64,000 nucleotides of DNA from positions 62,001 to 126,000 of the forward strand of contig JACVCO010000004.1 in the NCBI GenBank assembly GCA_016741995.1, read 5' to 3'. Below, in pieces: positions 48,148 through 58,328 of the stretch. Position 1 is the stretch's first letter. The number at the start of each line of letters is the position of its first letter. The position numbers were made by a program, and so were the translations under genes. The notes under the pieces are model-generated. The model was not told the origin of the DNA and did no database searches. It worked only from the letters and a program-made list of their open reading frames with translations. This DNA is from Hydrogenophaga sp. (GTDB lineage: Bacteria; Pseudomonadota; Gammaproteobacteria; Burkholderiales; Burkholderiaceae_C).

Positions 48148-48963
48148 GTGCCAGAACTGCCTGAAGTCGAGGTCACGCGCCGCAGTTTTGCCGAGCGCAT
48201 CGCGGGGGCCGACATCGAGCGCATTCAACTCGGCAAACCGCTGCGCTGGCCATTGGGCTGCGACCCGACCTCACTGGTGGGCCGCCGCGTGCTGGCGGTT
48301 CAGCGGCGCGGCAAATACCTGCTGGTGCAGCTCGACGCGGGCTGGCTTCTGCTGCACCTGGGCATGTCGGGCAGCCTGCAATTCGCGCCGTCGCTGCCGG
48401 TGGCCGGTGTACACGACCACTTCGACATGCGCACCAGCCGCGGTCATCTGCGGTTGCATGACCCGCGGCGTTTCGGGGCGGTGGTGCACGTGCCCGCACT
48501 CGACGATGCACGCGCGCGCAAGTTGCTCGATGGCCTGGGTGTGGAGCCGCTGGAGGCGGGTTTCGACCCCCTGGCTTTCCATCGGTCCCTCCAGAAGCGC
48601 CGCGCATCGATCAAGCAGGTGCTGCTTTCGGGCGACATTGTCGTGGGCGTGGGCAACATCTACGCCAGTGAGGCGCTGTTTCTGGCGGGCATTCGCCCGA
48701 CCACACCGGCCGATCGCATCAGCCGGCCGCGCGCGGAACGGCTGCACCGCGCCATCGTCGACGTTCTGCAGCGCGCATTGGCCCTCGGTGGCAGTACGCT
48801 GCGCGACTTCTCCAGCGCCGAGGGGCAGAGCGGCTACTTCCAGCTCGATGCCCGGGTTTACGACCGCGCCGGTGAGCCCTGCCGGGTGTGTGCCACGCCC
48901 ATCCGCTCGATCCGGCAGGGGCAGCGCTCCACGTTCTATTGCCCGCTCTGCCAGCGCCCCTGA
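48148..48963 (+). CDS. mutM: Formamidopyrimidine-DNA glycosylase
   Basis: 271 residues. It starts with GTG coding [13 protein letters not shown], giving the N-terminal catalytic Pro after Met removal; Glu2 follows. The H2TH region [24 protein letters not shown] and the C-terminal zinc finger [24 protein letters not shown] are intact. It excises 8-oxoguanine and formamidopyrimidines. mutY lies 2 kb downstream, so both GO-system enzymes are close together. Confidence 0.95.
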   Translation: MPELPEVEVTRRSFAERIAGADIERIQLGKPLRWPLGCDPTSLVGRRVLAVQRRGKYLLVQLDAGWLLLHLGMSGSLQFAPSLPVAGVHDHFDMRTSRGHLRLHDPRRFGAVVHVPALDDARARKLLDGLGVEPLEAGFDPLAFHRSLQKRRASIKQVLLSGDIVVGVGNIYASEALFLAGIRPTTPADRISRPRAERLHRAIVDVLQRALALGGSTLRDFSSAEGQSGYFQLDARVYDRAGEPCRVCATPIRSIRQGQRSTFYCPLCQRP

Positions 48964-49032
48964 CCTTGTGTCCGCCAGGGTACGGTTGCCGAAGGGGGCG
49001 GGTGCTATATTGACCGGTCGTCGGAAACCCGC

Positions 49033-50979
49033 ATGAGCTTCATTCAAGCCTTCGATCAGCACGGTGCGTGGCGCAAGCAATTTGCCTTGCGCCTGAAACT
49101 GCTTTCCGAGTGGCTGACCGACCACGAGCTCATGGAGCCTGGCATCCGCGAACGGCTCGACCAGCTCCACGCACAGGTCAAGAACGACAAGATCACGGTC
49201 GCGTTCGTCGCCGAGTTCTCCCGCGGCAAGTCGGAGCTCATCAACGCGGTGTTCTTCGCCGGCTACGGCCGTCGCATCATGCCCGCCAGTGCCGGTCGCA
49301 CGACGATGTGCCCGACCGAACTCGCCTACGACGCCGATCTGCCGCCGTGCCTGCGCTTGCTGCCGATCGAGACGCGCCTTCAACCGCAATCGCTGCTCGA
49401 CTGGCGCAATGCCCCGCACAAGTGGGAGCGTGTTGACCTGGACGTCAACGATCCGAAGCAGTTGTCCAAGGCGATCCACAAGGTGGCCGAAGTGCGCCGC
49501 GTTCCGGTGGACGAGGCCCGCGCGATGGGTTTCTGGCACGACGACGTGCCCGAAGACAACCCTTTGCCAGGCGCCGACGGCCTGGTCGAGGTGCCGCGCT
49601 GGCGGCACGCGCTCATCAACATGGCCCATCCGCTGCTCAAGCAGGGGCTGGTCATTCTGGACACGCCTGGCCTCAACGCCATCGGCGCCGAACCCGAACT
49701 CACCGTCAGCCTGTTGCCGCAGGCGCATGCCGTGGTGTTCATCCTCGCGGCCGATGCGGGCGTCACCAAGTCCGATCTGAGCATCTGGCGCCAGCACCTG
49801 TCGGCGGTGGGCGATGGTCAGGCTTCGCGCGTGGTGGTGCTCAACAAGATCGACACCATGTGGGACGCACTGAGCTCGCCCGAGCAAGTGCAATTGCAGA
49901 TCGCCGCCCAGCGCGCCGACTCGGCCGAAATCCTTGGTGTGCCGCTGCCCCAGGTGCTGGCCGTTTCAGCCCAGAAGGGGCTGCTGGCCAAGGTCAATCG
50001 AGACGATGAACTGCTCAAGGCCAGCCAGTTGCTCGACCTGGAGCGCGCTCTGGGCGATGGCCTGCTGGGCAAGCGCCGGCGCATTCTGGGTGCGGCGGTG
50101 GCCGCGGGCGTGGAATCGTTGCGCAACGAAACCGGCCGCATGGTCCACGCGCGCTTGCGCGATCTGGTCGAGCAGATCCAGGAGCTCGAAGGCCTGCGCG
50201 GCAAGAACGCGGGCGTGATCAAGCAGATGCGTCTGCGCATCGAGCAGGAGCAAGCGGACTTCGATGCCAGTGGCGCCAAGATCCAGGCCGTGCGTTCGGT
50301 GCACCTGCGCCTGCTCAAGGATCTGTTTGCGCTGCTCAGCCCCTCGCATCTCAAATCCGAGGTGTCCGCGTTGGCCAAACAGCTCAAGAGCCCGGGCATC
50401 AAGCTGGGCGTGCGCCGCGCGTACGACCACACCTTCGATCGTCTGCGCGAGGATCTCGCCAGGGCAGACCGCATGGCCAACGAGATCCAGTCCATGCTTG
50501 AGGGCAGCTTCAAGAACCTCAATGCCGAATACGGCTTCTCGCTACAAGCGCCCAGCGGCCCGCAACTGGCGGCCTACCGCAAGGATCTTGACCTGATCGA
50601 GAAGAGCCACTTGCAGTACCTGAGCCTGGGCAACGCCCTGCGCCTGGCCCAGCCCGAATTTGCCGAGCGCTTGGCACGTGCGCTCATGAGCCGTTTGCGC
50701 GTCGTGTACGACACCGCGGTCAATGAGGTCGAACTCTGGAACAAGTCGGCTGCGGCGCAACTGGATGCACAGCTGCGTGAGCGCCGGCGCAATTTCACGC
50801 GCCGTATCGAAGCGGTTTCGCGCATCCAGCAGGCCGCCAGCGGGCTGGACGAGCGCATTCGCGAGTTGCAGAGCCAGCAATCCTCGTTGAACCTGCTCGA
50901 GGCCAAGTTCGGTGAACTGACCGAGCACCTGCTCTCGGCCTCCGAAGAAGAACCTGCCGCCGAAGCGCTGGCGGCATGA
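49033..50979 (+). CDS. Dynamin-like GTPase
   Basis: 648 residues. The GTPase domain (about 50-300) has G1 FVAEFSRGKSELINAVF, G2-like SAGRTTMCPTEL, G3 LDTPGLN and G4 VLNKIDTMWD. The first Gly of the P-loop is Ala. The second half is long helical stalk (residues 345-630), consistent with the bacterial dynamin architecture. No membrane segment. It may act in membrane remodelling or nucleoid/DNA-damage processes. The stop overlaps the mutY start by 4 bases, so it is coupled to a repair gene. Confidence 0.87.
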   Translation: MSFIQAFDQHGAWRKQFALRLKLLSEWLTDHELMEPGIRERLDQLHAQVKNDKITVAFVAEFSRGKSELINAVFFAGYGRRIMPASAGRTTMCPTELAYDADLPPCLRLLPIETRLQPQSLLDWRNAPHKWERVDLDVNDPKQLSKAIHKVAEVRRVPVDEARAMGFWHDDVPEDNPLPGADGLVEVPRWRHALINMAHPLLKQGLVILDTPGLNAIGAEPELTVSLLPQAHAVVFILAADAGVTKSDLSIWRQHLSAVGDGQASRVVVLNKIDTMWDALSSPEQVQLQIAAQRADSAEILGVPLPQVLAVSAQKGLLAKVNRDDELLKASQLLDLERALGDGLLGKRRRILGAAVAAGVESLRNETGRMVHARLRDLVEQIQELEGLRGKNAGVIKQMRLRIEQEQADFDASGAKIQAVRSVHLRLLKDLFALLSPSHLKSEVSALAKQLKSPGIKLGVRRAYDHTFDRLREDLARADRMANEIQSMLEGSFKNLNAEYGFSLQAPSGPQLAAYRKDLDLIEKSHLQYLSLGNALRLAQPEFAERLARALMSRLRVVYDTAVNEVELWNKSAAAQLDAQLRERRRNFTRRIEAVSRIQQAASGLDERIRELQSQQSSLNLLEAKFGELTEHLLSASEEEPAAEALAA

Positions 50980-52028
50980 CGGCACTGCCGTCGGTTTTTG
51001 CGCCGCGACTCATTGCATGGCAACGACAGGTGGGTCGCCATGGCCTGCCTTGGCAGGGTACGCGCGATCCCTACCGCGTGTGGCTGTCCGAGATCATGTT
51101 GCAGCAGACGCAGGTGTCCACGGTGTTGGGCTACTACCCGCGTTTTCTTGAACGCTTTCCCGATGTGGCTGCCCTGGCTGCGGCGTCGGCAGACGATGTG
51201 ATGTCGCTCTGGAGCGGCCTGGGTTATTACAGCCGCGCGCGCAACCTGCACCGCTGCGCACAGGCGGTGGTGGCGCAGCATGGCGGGCAATTTCCGCGCA
51301 CGGCGGCCGAGTTGCAGACGCTTCCCGGAATCGGGGCCTCCACCGCGGCCGCCATTGCGGCGTTCTGTTATGGCGAACGGGTCTCCATCCTTGATGGCAA
51401 TGTGCGGCGCGTGCTTTCGCGGGTGCTCGCCATCGACGGTGACGTGACGGCGGCCTCGACCCAGCGCGAACTCTGGACGCAGGCGCAAGCCCTGTTGCCC
51501 TCCGACCCTGCTGGCGATGACATGGCGGCCTACACGCAAGGCCTGATGGACCTGGGCGCCACACTGTGCACGCGCAGCAAACCGCGCTGCATGGACTGCC
51601 CGATGACCGATGTCTGCGAGGCGCGGCAGGGCGGCGATCCCGCCCGATTTCCCGTCAAACGCCGCAAGATCGCGCGCCGTTTCGAGCGCTGGTGGTTGTT
51701 GCTTCTCACGCGTGACGACGCCGTGTGGCTGCAGCGCCGCCCTGAGCAAGGTATCTGGGCCGGGTTGTATGCGCCGCCGGTGTTCGACTCGGAGGCCGCG
51801 ATGTGCGAAGCGGTGGGCGACCGGGTCGATGGCCTGCGGGCGCTGGAGCCGTTGTCACACAGCCTCACGCACCGCGAGCTCCAGCTGCTTCCGCATCGCC
51901 TGACCTGCGTGCCGGCCCCCGGGTTGTCGGGCCAGTGGGTGCCGCTCGCTCAAGCCTTGGGCCTGGGCCTACCGGCACCCGTGCGCCTGCTGCTGCAGGC
52001 GTTGCATGCTCAGCCTTTGCCCCAGTGA
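50976..52028 (+). CDS. mutY: A/G-specific adenine glycosylase
   Basis: 350 residues. Catalytic Glu39 is in SEIMLQQTQ; the helix-hairpin-helix [18 protein letters not shown] is followed by Asp140 in SILDGNVRR; the iron-sulfur loop is Cys198-x6-Cys205-x2-Cys208-x5-Cys214. The C-terminal NUDIX-like domain (about 230-345) recognises 8-oxoG. It removes A opposite 8-oxoG. The last 19 bases overlap the convergent rapZ gene. Confidence 0.96.
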   Translation: MTALPSVFAPRLIAWQRQVGRHGLPWQGTRDPYRVWLSEIMLQQTQVSTVLGYYPRFLERFPDVAALAAASADDVMSLWSGLGYYSRARNLHRCAQAVVAQHGGQFPRTAAELQTLPGIGASTAAAIAAFCYGERVSILDGNVRRVLSRVLAIDGDVTAASTQRELWTQAQALLPSDPAGDDMAAYTQGLMDLGATLCTRSKPRCMDCPMTDVCEARQGGDPARFPVKRRKIARRFERWWLLLLTRDDAVWLQRRPEQGIWAGLYAPPVFDSEAAMCEAVGDRVDGLRALEPLSHSLTHRELQLLPHRLTCVPAPGLSGQWVPLAQALGLGLPAPVRLLLQALHAQPLPQ

Positions 52029-52900
52029 TCGGCTTCGCGGTGGCGCACCCGCGTCACCCACTGCGTGCCGAAGTGGCTCGCCAGGCGCTCCACCAGGTAC
52101 ACCGAGCGGTGTTGTCCACCGGTACAGCCGATCGCGACCGTGACGTAGCTGCGGTGGTCGCGCATCATCTGCGGCATCCAGTGGGCCAGAAAGGTGCGGA
52201 TCTGGTCTTCCATGGACAGCACGTCGGGGCTCGCGGCGAGAAACGCCGCCACCGGGGCGTCACGCCCGGTCATGGGCCGTAGCTCGGGCTCGTAGTGCGG
52301 GTTGGGCAGCATCCGCACATCGAACACGAAATCGGCATCCATGGGAATGCCGCGCTTGAACGCGAAGGATTCGAAGACCAGTGTGAGCGGTGTCTGGGTG
52401 GCCCCCACCAGATCTTTCACCTGGCTGCGCAGTTGCGCCGGCCGCACCAGGCTGGTGTCCAGCACGAGTGCCTGTTCGCGCAACTCGGCCAGCAGCTCGC
52501 GTTCGTGTTCGATGGCGTCGATAAGTGCCCGGTGCTGGTCGTGCGAGCTCTGCAAAGACAGAGGATGCAAGCGCCGCGTTTCGGAGAAGCGCCGTACCAG
52601 GGTGTCGGTGGTCGAATCCAGGAACAGTGTGGTGAGGTGCAGCTCCTCGTTGCGCAGAGTGGCCAGGCGCCGCGGCAGGCCCGGCAACGAAGCGGCGCTG
52701 CGCACGTCCATGGCGATGGCGACACGCGCTGCCTGTTTGTTGCGCTCCAGCGCAACGAAGGACTCGAGCAGTTCGGGTGGCAGGTTGTCGACGCAATAGA
52801 AACCGACGTCTTCGAGCGCGGTCAGGGCCACGGACTTGCCCGAGCCCGACATGCCCGTGATTACCACGAGCTCAGTGGCGCTGCTGGCAGGGATCTTCAT
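52010..52900 (-). CDS. rapZ: RNase adapter / nucleotide-binding protein RapZ
   Basis: 296 residues. Walker [15 protein letters not shown] at the N terminus, Walker B-like VAIAMDVRS, and the C-terminal [20 protein letters not shown] typical of RapZ/YvcJ. In E. coli it guides RNase E to the sRNA GlmZ and controls glucosamine-6-phosphate synthesis. It follows recN with a 4-base overlap. Confidence 0.94.
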   Translation of the reverse strand: MKIPASSATELVVITGMSGSGKSVALTALEDVGFYCVDNLPPELLESFVALERNKQAARVAIAMDVRSAASLPGLPRRLATLRNEELHLTTLFLDSTTDTLVRRFSETRRLHPLSLQSSHDQHRALIDAIEHERELLAELREQALVLDTSLVRPAQLRSQVKDLVGATQTPLTLVFESFAFKRGIPMDADFVFDVRMLPNPHYEPELRPMTGRDAPVAAFLAASPDVLSMEDQIRTFLAHWMPQMMRDHRSYVTVAIGCTGGQHRSVYLVERLASHFGTQWVTRVRHREADHWGKG

Positions 52901-54540
52901 ACGGCGAGCAGTTCGCGCGCGTGAGCCAGCGAAACGTCGGAGCGGTCGTTGCCACCCAGCATGCGGGCCAGTTCACGCACGCGGGCTTCGTGGTCGATGT
53001 CTTGCACCGAGCTTTGCGTGCGGCCATCGCGAACCTGCTTGGAAACCAGCAGGTGCTGGTCGGCGCAAGCGGCCACCTGGGCCAGGTGGGTGACGGCCAG
53101 CACCTGGCGGTCGCGTCCGAGTTGGCGCATGAGCCGCCCGACCGTGTGCGCCACCGCACCACCGATGCCGGCATCGACCTCGTCAAAGATCAGTGTGGGG
53201 GCCTGGCCGAGCCGGCTTGTGATGACCGAAATGGCCAGGGCGATGCGCGACAACTCGCCACCCGAGGCCACCTTGGCCACCGGTCGTGGCGTGCTGCCCG
53301 CATGGCCTGCAACACGGAACTCCACATGCTCGCGGCCGTGGGCCTGGGGTTCTTCCAGCGGCAGCAAGGCCACCTCGAAGCGGCCGCCTTCCATGCCCAG
53401 GGTCTGCATGGTTTCGGTCACGGCCTTGCTCAGGCGGGGCGCCGCTTTCTGCCGAAGCTGGCTCACCGCTTTGGCTGCGGCGTCTAGGTTTGAACGCGCG
53501 CTGCGCTCGCGGGCCTCCAGGGTCTCGATGTCCGATGCCTCGTCCAGACGCTGCAATTCGGTCTTCCATTGCGCGAGCAGTGCGGGCAGTTCTTCGGCGG
53601 GAGTCCGAAAGCGACGCGCCAGCGACAGCCACAGCGAGAGGCGCTGGTCGAGCTGCGCGAGCGTCTCCGGGTCGAGCTCCGCATGCCGCTGGTGTTGGTG
53701 CAACTCGTGCACCGCGTCCTGCACCTGGGCGAGCGCGCTTTGCAGCGATTCGAGGGGTTGTCCGAAGGCCGGTTCGATATGGGCCTGCGCCTGCAGTGCG
53801 GCGATGGCCCGGCTGAGCAACCCGGAGGCGTTGTCCTCGGCTTCGTCCAGCGCCGCCACGGCGGACTGCGCGGCATCGATCAGGGCCTGCGCATTGGCCA
53901 GGCGACCGTGACGCGTGTTCAGATCCTCCCACTCACCGGGCTGCGGGTCGAGTTTGTCGAGCTCACCGATCTGCCAGGCCAGTCGCTCGCTGTCTTGTCG
54001 CAGCGAGGCCTGGCGTTCGCGTGCAGAGATCAACTCGGCCTGCGCCTGCCGCCAGGCGTTCCAGGCTTTGGTCAGCGGCGCGGTATCGATGCCGGCAAAA
54101 CCATCAAGCAGGGCCCGCACGGCCTCGGCGCGGGTGAGGCTTTGCCAGGCATGCTGGCCGTGGATGTCGACCAACGCGTCGGCGGCCTGCCGCAGCTGGG
54201 TCAGCGTGGCCGTGCTGCCGTTGATCCACGCCCGGCTGCGGCCATCGGCGTCAACCACACGCCGCAGCAGCAGGGTGTCGTCGTCGGCGAAGCCTTGCGC
54301 TTCGAGCCATTCGCGCAGCACGGCGGGGCGATCGAACTCGGCGGCCACCTCACACCGTGCCGCCCCCTCGCGCACCACGCCGGCCTCGGCGCGCGCACCA
54401 AGCGCGAGTTGCAGTGCATCGATCAGGATCGACTTGCCCGCACCCGTCTCGCCCGTGAGCACGCCGAAGCCATTGGCGAGCTCCAGGTCGAGCGTGGGGA
54501 CGATGACGAAATCGCGCAAGGCGATGCGGCGAAGGCTCAT
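52897..54540 (-). CDS. recN: DNA repair protein RecN
   Basis: 547 residues, standard length. SMC-like ATPase: Walker [19 protein letters not shown], a coiled-coil middle (about 160-370), signature [13 protein letters not shown] and Walker [15 protein letters not shown]. It acts in double-strand break repair. The order nadK-recN-rapZ on one strand is typical of the lineage. No LexA box was recognised upstream. Confidence 0.96.
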   Translation of the reverse strand: MSLRRIALRDFVIVPTLDLELANGFGVLTGETGAGKSILIDALQLALGARAEAGVVREGAARCEVAAEFDRPAVLREWLEAQGFADDDTLLLRRVVDADGRSRAWINGSTATLTQLRQAADALVDIHGQHAWQSLTRAEAVRALLDGFAGIDTAPLTKAWNAWRQAQAELISARERQASLRQDSERLAWQIGELDKLDPQPGEWEDLNTRHGRLANAQALIDAAQSAVAALDEAEDNASGLLSRAIAALQAQAHIEPAFGQPLESLQSALAQVQDAVHELHQHQRHAELDPETLAQLDQRLSLWLSLARRFRTPAEELPALLAQWKTELQRLDEASDIETLEARERSARSNLDAAAKAVSQLRQKAAPRLSKAVTETMQTLGMEGGRFEVALLPLEEPQAHGREHVEFRVAGHAGSTPRPVAKVASGGELSRIALAISVITSRLGQAPTLIFDEVDAGIGGAVAHTVGRLMRQLGRDRQVLAVTHLAQVAACADQHLLVSKQVRDGRTQSSVQDIDHEARVRELARMLGGNDRSDVSLAHARELLAV

Positions 54541-54570
54541 GGCAGGAGGGCGGTGGTCGGCAGAGGTGGG

Positions 54571-55488
54571 TCAGGCGCCTTCGTTCCAGTGCAACTTGCG
54601 CCGCAGGGTGTCGAAGTAGTTCCAGCCCACCGGGTGCAGCAGGCGCAGCGAATGCTCGGAACGTCGCACGACGATGCGGTCACCGTGCAACAGGCTGGCG
54701 AAGGACTGCATGTCGAAACTTGCGCTCGCATCCCGCCCGGCCACGATTTCCATGGCGATTTCGCTGTGCGAGGGCAACACCACAGGCCGGTTCGACAAGG
54801 TGTGCGGTGCGATCGGCACCATCACCCAGCCGCCGATGTCCGGATGCAGCAGCGGCCCGCCGGCCGACAACGCATAGGCGGTCGAGCCTGTGGGGGATGC
54901 AATGATCAGCCCGTCGGCGCGCTGATTGGCCACGAAATGGCCGTCAATCTCGACGCGCAGCTCGATCATGCTGGCCACCGCGCCGCGGTTGACGACCACG
55001 TCGTTGAGGGCGGTGGCTTCGAACACGCAGCGGTTGTCACGCCACACGCTCGCGGCCATGAGGCTGCGCGACTCTTCCTGGTACTCGCCGCGCAGCATGG
55101 GGCGCAGTGTGTCGCGGTACTCGCCGAACGGGATGTCGGTGATGAAGCCAAGCCGACCCTGATTGATGCCCACCAGCGGCACACCATGGCGCGCCATCTG
55201 GCGGCCGATGCCCAGCAAGGTGCCATCCCCCCCCACCACCAATGCCAGTTGTGCCTGGCACGGGATGGCCGCCACGTCGAGGCTGGGAAAGCCCGACAGC
55301 CCGGTGTTCAGCGCGGTCTGGTGCTCCAGCGAGACCTCGCAGCCCTCACTCAACAGAAACTGCGCGACCTCTTCAACCACGTGCCGTGCCCCGGGCGCGT
55401 GGTACTTGCCCACGATCACCACATGACCGAATCGCAGCGGGCGTTGGACCACCGGTGTGGCGGTGCGGGCATCAAGCGGGGCGTTCAT
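54571..55488 (-). CDS. nadK: NAD kinase
   Basis: 305 residues. Substrate loop [15 protein letters not shown] with the GGDG motif, the NE/D segment [11 protein letters not shown] and [19 protein letters not shown] are present. It makes NADP from NAD and ATP. ATG 55488 (MNAPLDART) fits the family; an upstream in-frame extension crosses the divergent hrcA promoter region and is unlikely. Confidence 0.95.
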   Translation of the reverse strand: MNAPLDARTATPVVQRPLRFGHVVIVGKYHAPGARHVVEEVAQFLLSEGCEVSLEHQTALNTGLSGFPSLDVAAIPCQAQLALVVGGDGTLLGIGRQMARHGVPLVGINQGRLGFITDIPFGEYRDTLRPMLRGEYQEESRSLMAASVWRDNRCVFEATALNDVVVNRGAVASMIELRVEIDGHFVANQRADGLIIASPTGSTAYALSAGGPLLHPDIGGWVMVPIAPHTLSNRPVVLPSHSEIAMEIVAGRDASASFDMQSFASLLHGDRIVVRRSEHSLRLLHPVGWNYFDTLRRKLHWNEGA

Positions 55489-55579
55489 GCGCAAATTACA
55501 ACATAGGGCCCCCGTCAAATGCCCTGCCAGGCCTACGGCGTGACCCGCATGGCAAGAGGCATTCCGTAGAATCGTTTGC

Positions 55580-56587
55580 ATGCTGGACGATCGATCTAAG
55601 CTGCTGCTCAAAGCGCTGGTGGAGCGCTATATCGCCGATGGCCAACCCGTGGGCTCGCGCACGCTGGCCAGGGCGGCTGGCCTGGAGCTGTCGCCCGCGA
55701 CCATCCGCAATGTGATGAGCGACCTCGAGGAACTCGGGCTCATAGCCAGCCCGCACACGTCGGCAGGCCGCGTGCCCACCGCGCGCGGGTACCGCCTGTT
55801 CGTCGACACCATGCTCACCGCGCGACGCGGCGATCTCCCCACCGTGACCACCCTGGCACCGGGCATCGAGTCGCCCCAGCGCGTGATCAGCCAGGCAGCA
55901 CACCTGCTTTCCAGCCTGTCTCAGTTCGTGGGCGTCGTCATGGCGCCGCGGCGCAGCTCGGTATTCCGTCACATCGAATTTCTGAGCTTGTCCGAGCACC
56001 GCGTGCTGGTGATCATCGTTTCGCCCGATGGCGAAGTGCAGAACCGCATCATCCAGACGCAGGCCAATTTCACGCAATCGCAATTGGTGGAGGCGGCCAA
56101 CTTCCTTAACTCCCACTATGCCGGCGTCACCATCGAAGCCGTGCGCGAACGCCTCAAAACCGAGCTCGAAGCACTGCGCGGCGAGATCGCCGACCTCATG
56201 AAACAGGCGGTGGACATCGGGGCGCAGCCGGGCGAGCAGGACGAGGTGGTGGTGGCGGGTGAGCGCAACCTGCTCTCGGTCAGCGAATTCAGCAGCGACC
56301 TGGGCAACCTTCGCCGCCTGTTCGACATGTTCGAACAGAAGACCCAACTGGTGCGCCTGCTCGACGTGTCCACCCAGGCAGAAGGCGTGCGCATCTACAT
56401 CGGCGGCGAGAGCCAGGTTGTTCCTTTTCAGGACCTGTCCATCGTGACCGCGCCCTACGAAGTTGATGGTCAGGTGGTCGGCACGCTGGGTGTGATCGGC
56501 CCCCAGCGCATGCCCTACGACCGCATGATCCAGATCGTTGATGTGACGGCCAAGCTTGTGAGCAACGCGCTCAGCCACGCGAAGTAG
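55580..56587 (+). CDS. hrcA: Heat-inducible transcription repressor HrcA
   Basis: 335 residues. The N-terminal winged helix ([38 protein letters not shown]) binds CIRCE operators; [17 protein letters not shown] sequence ([14 protein letters not shown]) is the family signature. The rest is the GAF-like dimer domain. It represses groESL and related operons. No CIRCE operator was seen within the window. nadK is divergent with 91 bases between. Confidence 0.95.
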   Translation: MLDDRSKLLLKALVERYIADGQPVGSRTLARAAGLELSPATIRNVMSDLEELGLIASPHTSAGRVPTARGYRLFVDTMLTARRGDLPTVTTLAPGIESPQRVISQAAHLLSSLSQFVGVVMAPRRSSVFRHIEFLSLSEHRVLVIIVSPDGEVQNRIIQTQANFTQSQLVEAANFLNSHYAGVTIEAVRERLKTELEALRGEIADLMKQAVDIGAQPGEQDEVVVAGERNLLSVSEFSSDLGNLRRLFDMFEQKTQLVRLLDVSTQAEGVRIYIGGESQVVPFQDLSIVTAPYEVDGQVVGTLGVIGPQRMPYDRMIQIVDVTAKLVSNALSHAK

Positions 56588-56626
56588 GGCGCTCAAGGTG
56601 GGGCCCACCTACAATGCCGCGCTCGC

Positions 56627-56703
56627 GGGCCGTTAGCTCAGTTGGTCAGAGCAGAGGACTCATAATCCTTTGGTCGTTGGTTCAAGTCCAACACGGCCTA
56701 CCA
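56627..56703 (+). tRNA. tRNA with CAT anticodon (Met, or Ile2)
   Basis: 77 bases with CCA. The acceptor GGGCCGT pairs with ACGGCCT (G-U at the first pair), the anticodon loop is CTCATAA and the T-arm GGTTCAAGTCC. CAT may decode AUG (elongator Met) or, when C34 becomes lysidine, AUA (Ile2). The arm CTTTGGTCGTTGG resembles Ile2 tRNAs of enterobacteria, so the identity is not settled by eye. Confidence 0.9.
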
Positions 56704-56730
56704 GAAAAACCTGCTATACTGCGAGGCTTC

Positions 56731-56807
56731 GCGGCTGTAGCTCAGTTGGATAGAGTACTTGGCTACGAACCAAGGGGTCGTGGGTTCGAATCCTGCCAGC
56801 CGCGCCA
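56731..56807 (+). tRNA. tRNA-Arg (ACG)
   Basis: 77 bases with CCA. GCGGCTG pairs with CAGCCGC; the anticodon loop CTACGAA presents ACG; GGTTCGAATCC forms the T-arm. A TATACT -10-like box lies 11 bases upstream. The tyrosine integrase gene lies 41 bases beyond its 3' end, so this tRNA is the probable attachment site of the element to the right. Confidence 0.95.
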
Positions 56808-56828
56808 CTTTTTACGAAGTAGATCAAC
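56770..56828. other. Probable attachment junction of the integrative element
   Basis: The 3' half of tRNA-Arg (from about 56770 to 56807) is the usual crossover region for tyrosine integrases that are encoded next to a tRNA. The other junction is outside the window, so the core repeat cannot be delimited. Placement is inference. Confidence 0.4.
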
Positions 56829-56860
56829 GGCCTAGAGATGCCAGTCTCTAGGCCGCTTTT
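56829..56860 (+). terminator. Hairpin terminator after tRNA-Arg
   Basis: A 10-base perfect stem GGCCTAGAGA / TCTCTAGGCC with a 6-base loop, then GCTTTTCTTT on the plus strand. The stem overlaps the last codons of the minus-strand integrase gene, whose stop codon (56848-56850) lies in the right arm. Confidence 0.8.
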
Positions 56861-58035
56861 CTTTGCTCGGGGACTTTTGGGGGATTGAGCCCCCGCGCCT
56901 CCTCTTGTTCGCGCTTCAACATCGCCAGGCTGCGGTTCCACCGTCCGCTGTCATCGCGGATCTTCTCAAGTGCGGCGTGCAACTCGACGATCTGCGCCAC
57001 GCTGTAGTGCCTGGTCATCGTCGTCGTCACGTGCCACAGCACGTCGGCGATCGAACCCTCCGGCACTCCTGACTCTCGCAGCCGCATACCCACGGTGTGC
57101 CGCAGGTCGTGCACGTGCAGATCTCCGAGCCCCGCCGCCTTGCGCGCGCTCTGCCAGCCGTTGTTGTTCATCGTCTGGATCGGGCGGTAGGGCATCTCGG
57201 GCTGCTCGTCCATCTTCTTCACCCGCTCTCGCCGGTAGGCGAAGACATGGGTCGTGTGCATGCCCCTGCAGGACTCCACGACCGACTGCGCCACGCTGTT
57301 GCACACGATCACGCGTGAGCGCCTGCCGCCCTTGACGTGCTCGGGTGGCACATCGAAGACCGACACGCCCAGCTCAGGCACCTTGATCTCCCACGCCCAT
57401 TGCAGGTTGCAGACCACGTCGTCGCGCGCGCCGGTGTTGAGCACGAAGAGCGCCATGCGCTCCAGGTGCGCCGGCAAGGCGGGCATCAGCGTGCGCTGCT
57501 CGCTCCAGGTGATGGGTCGCGGAGGCCGCTGGTGGCCAACGAGCGGCAGCAGCGTGATTTTCGGCGCTTGCTCCAGCCAGGTCTTGCCCGTCACCTCATC
57601 CCGCCAGCACGTGGCCGCAAGGTTGAGGATGCGCCGCACTACGCCCAAGGCCAGGTTGATGGTCTTGTGCGCGAGGCCGGCCGCGAGCCGCGCGTTGACG
57701 TAGGGCGCCAACGTGCTGTCGTGGATCTGGTGCAGTGCGAGCGTTCCGATATGGGGCATCACCGACTTCAGGAGGTGGATCTCGGTTGCGATCGATGCCT
57801 TGGTCTGGTGTGTCAACAGGTAGTGCGCAGCCGCCTCGTCGAAGTTGCGGGCTGGGCGCGTGCCGTGCAGCAGCTCCGTGCGCTTCTTCGAGATTTCGCC
57901 GATCAGCCAGCCTTGCGCTTCGTCAGCAGACTCGAAGCCACGCTGGCGAAATCGGTGACCTTTGAACCACTTGTCGACCTGCCAGTACCCTGGCTTGCTG
58001 GGGTCCGGATAGACCCCGGGTGTTGTTCGGCCCAT
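56848..58035 (-). CDS. int: Tyrosine-type site-specific integrase
   Basis: 395 residues. The N-terminal arm-binding part starts RTTPGVYPDPSKPGYWQVDK. The catalytic residues are all present: Arg204 (TGARDDVV), His309 and Arg312 (HDLRHTVG), His335 (LWHVTTT) and Tyr344 (TRHYSV). It would insert and excise the element at the adjacent tRNA-Arg. Transcription runs towards the tRNA. Its first 133 bases overlap the upstream excisionase-like frame, so one of the two starts may be further in. Confidence 0.93.
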   Translation of the reverse strand: MGRTTPGVYPDPSKPGYWQVDKWFKGHRFRQRGFESADEAQGWLIGEISKKRTELLHGTRPARNFDEAAAHYLLTHQTKASIATEIHLLKSVMPHIGTLALHQIHDSTLAPYVNARLAAGLAHKTINLALGVVRRILNLAATCWRDEVTGKTWLEQAPKITLLPLVGHQRPPRPITWSEQRTLMPALPAHLERMALFVLNTGARDDVVCNLQWAWEIKVPELGVSVFDVPPEHVKGGRRSRVIVCNSVAQSVVESCRGMHTTHVFAYRRERVKKMDEQPEMPYRPIQTMNNNGWQSARKAAGLGDLHVHDLRHTVGMRLRESGVPEGSIADVLWHVTTTMTRHYSVAQIVELHAALEKIRDDSGRWNRSLAMLKREQEEARGLNPPKVPEQRKAA

Positions 58036-58328
58036 GGTTTGACTCCTTTCGAGAGGGCGGGCCGTCCGTTCCGGGGGCCATTGTGGGGGATCGCCGGTGC
58101 AGGGTCGTTCGCAGCCGTCGGCACTCCGGCGGCTTCAGCCTTGAACTCGTCGAACAGGCGGTCGAGATCCGCTCGATCGAAGAGCAGGCAGGCGCCCTGC
58201 TTGATGGCCACCAGGCGCGGGCGCCACTTCTCGTCGAAGGTGCGGCGCTTGACCCCCACGTAGGCCATAGCCTCGGCGTACGGCAGGCCCCTACGATAGA
58301 TCGCGTTGGCGTTCACGAACGAGGTCAT
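57903..58328 (-). CDS. Small DNA-binding, excisionase-like protein
   Basis: 141 residues in this reading. Residues 1-65 (ANAIYRRGLPYAEAMAYVGVK, WRPRLVAIKQGACLLFDR, LDRLFDEFKAEA) look like a short winged-helix/MerR-like excisionase or AlpA domain. The later part is Pro/Gly-rich and reads through the start of the integrase gene in another frame, so the true C terminus may not be functional. The ATG overlaps the methyltransferase stop (ATGA). The excisionase role is inferred from position between int and the other element genes. Confidence 0.6.
   Translation of the reverse strand: MTSFVNANAIYRRGLPYAEAMAYVGVKRRTFDEKWRPRLVAIKQGACLLFDRADLDRLFDEFKAEAAGVPTAANDPAPAIPHNGPRNGRPALSKGVKPWAEQHPGSIRTPASQGTGRSTSGSKVTDFASVASSLLTKRKAG

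Noticed and set aside
55489..55579. CIRCE operator before hrcA
   Set aside because: No TTAGCACTC-N9-GAGTGCTAA-like inverted repeat is present.
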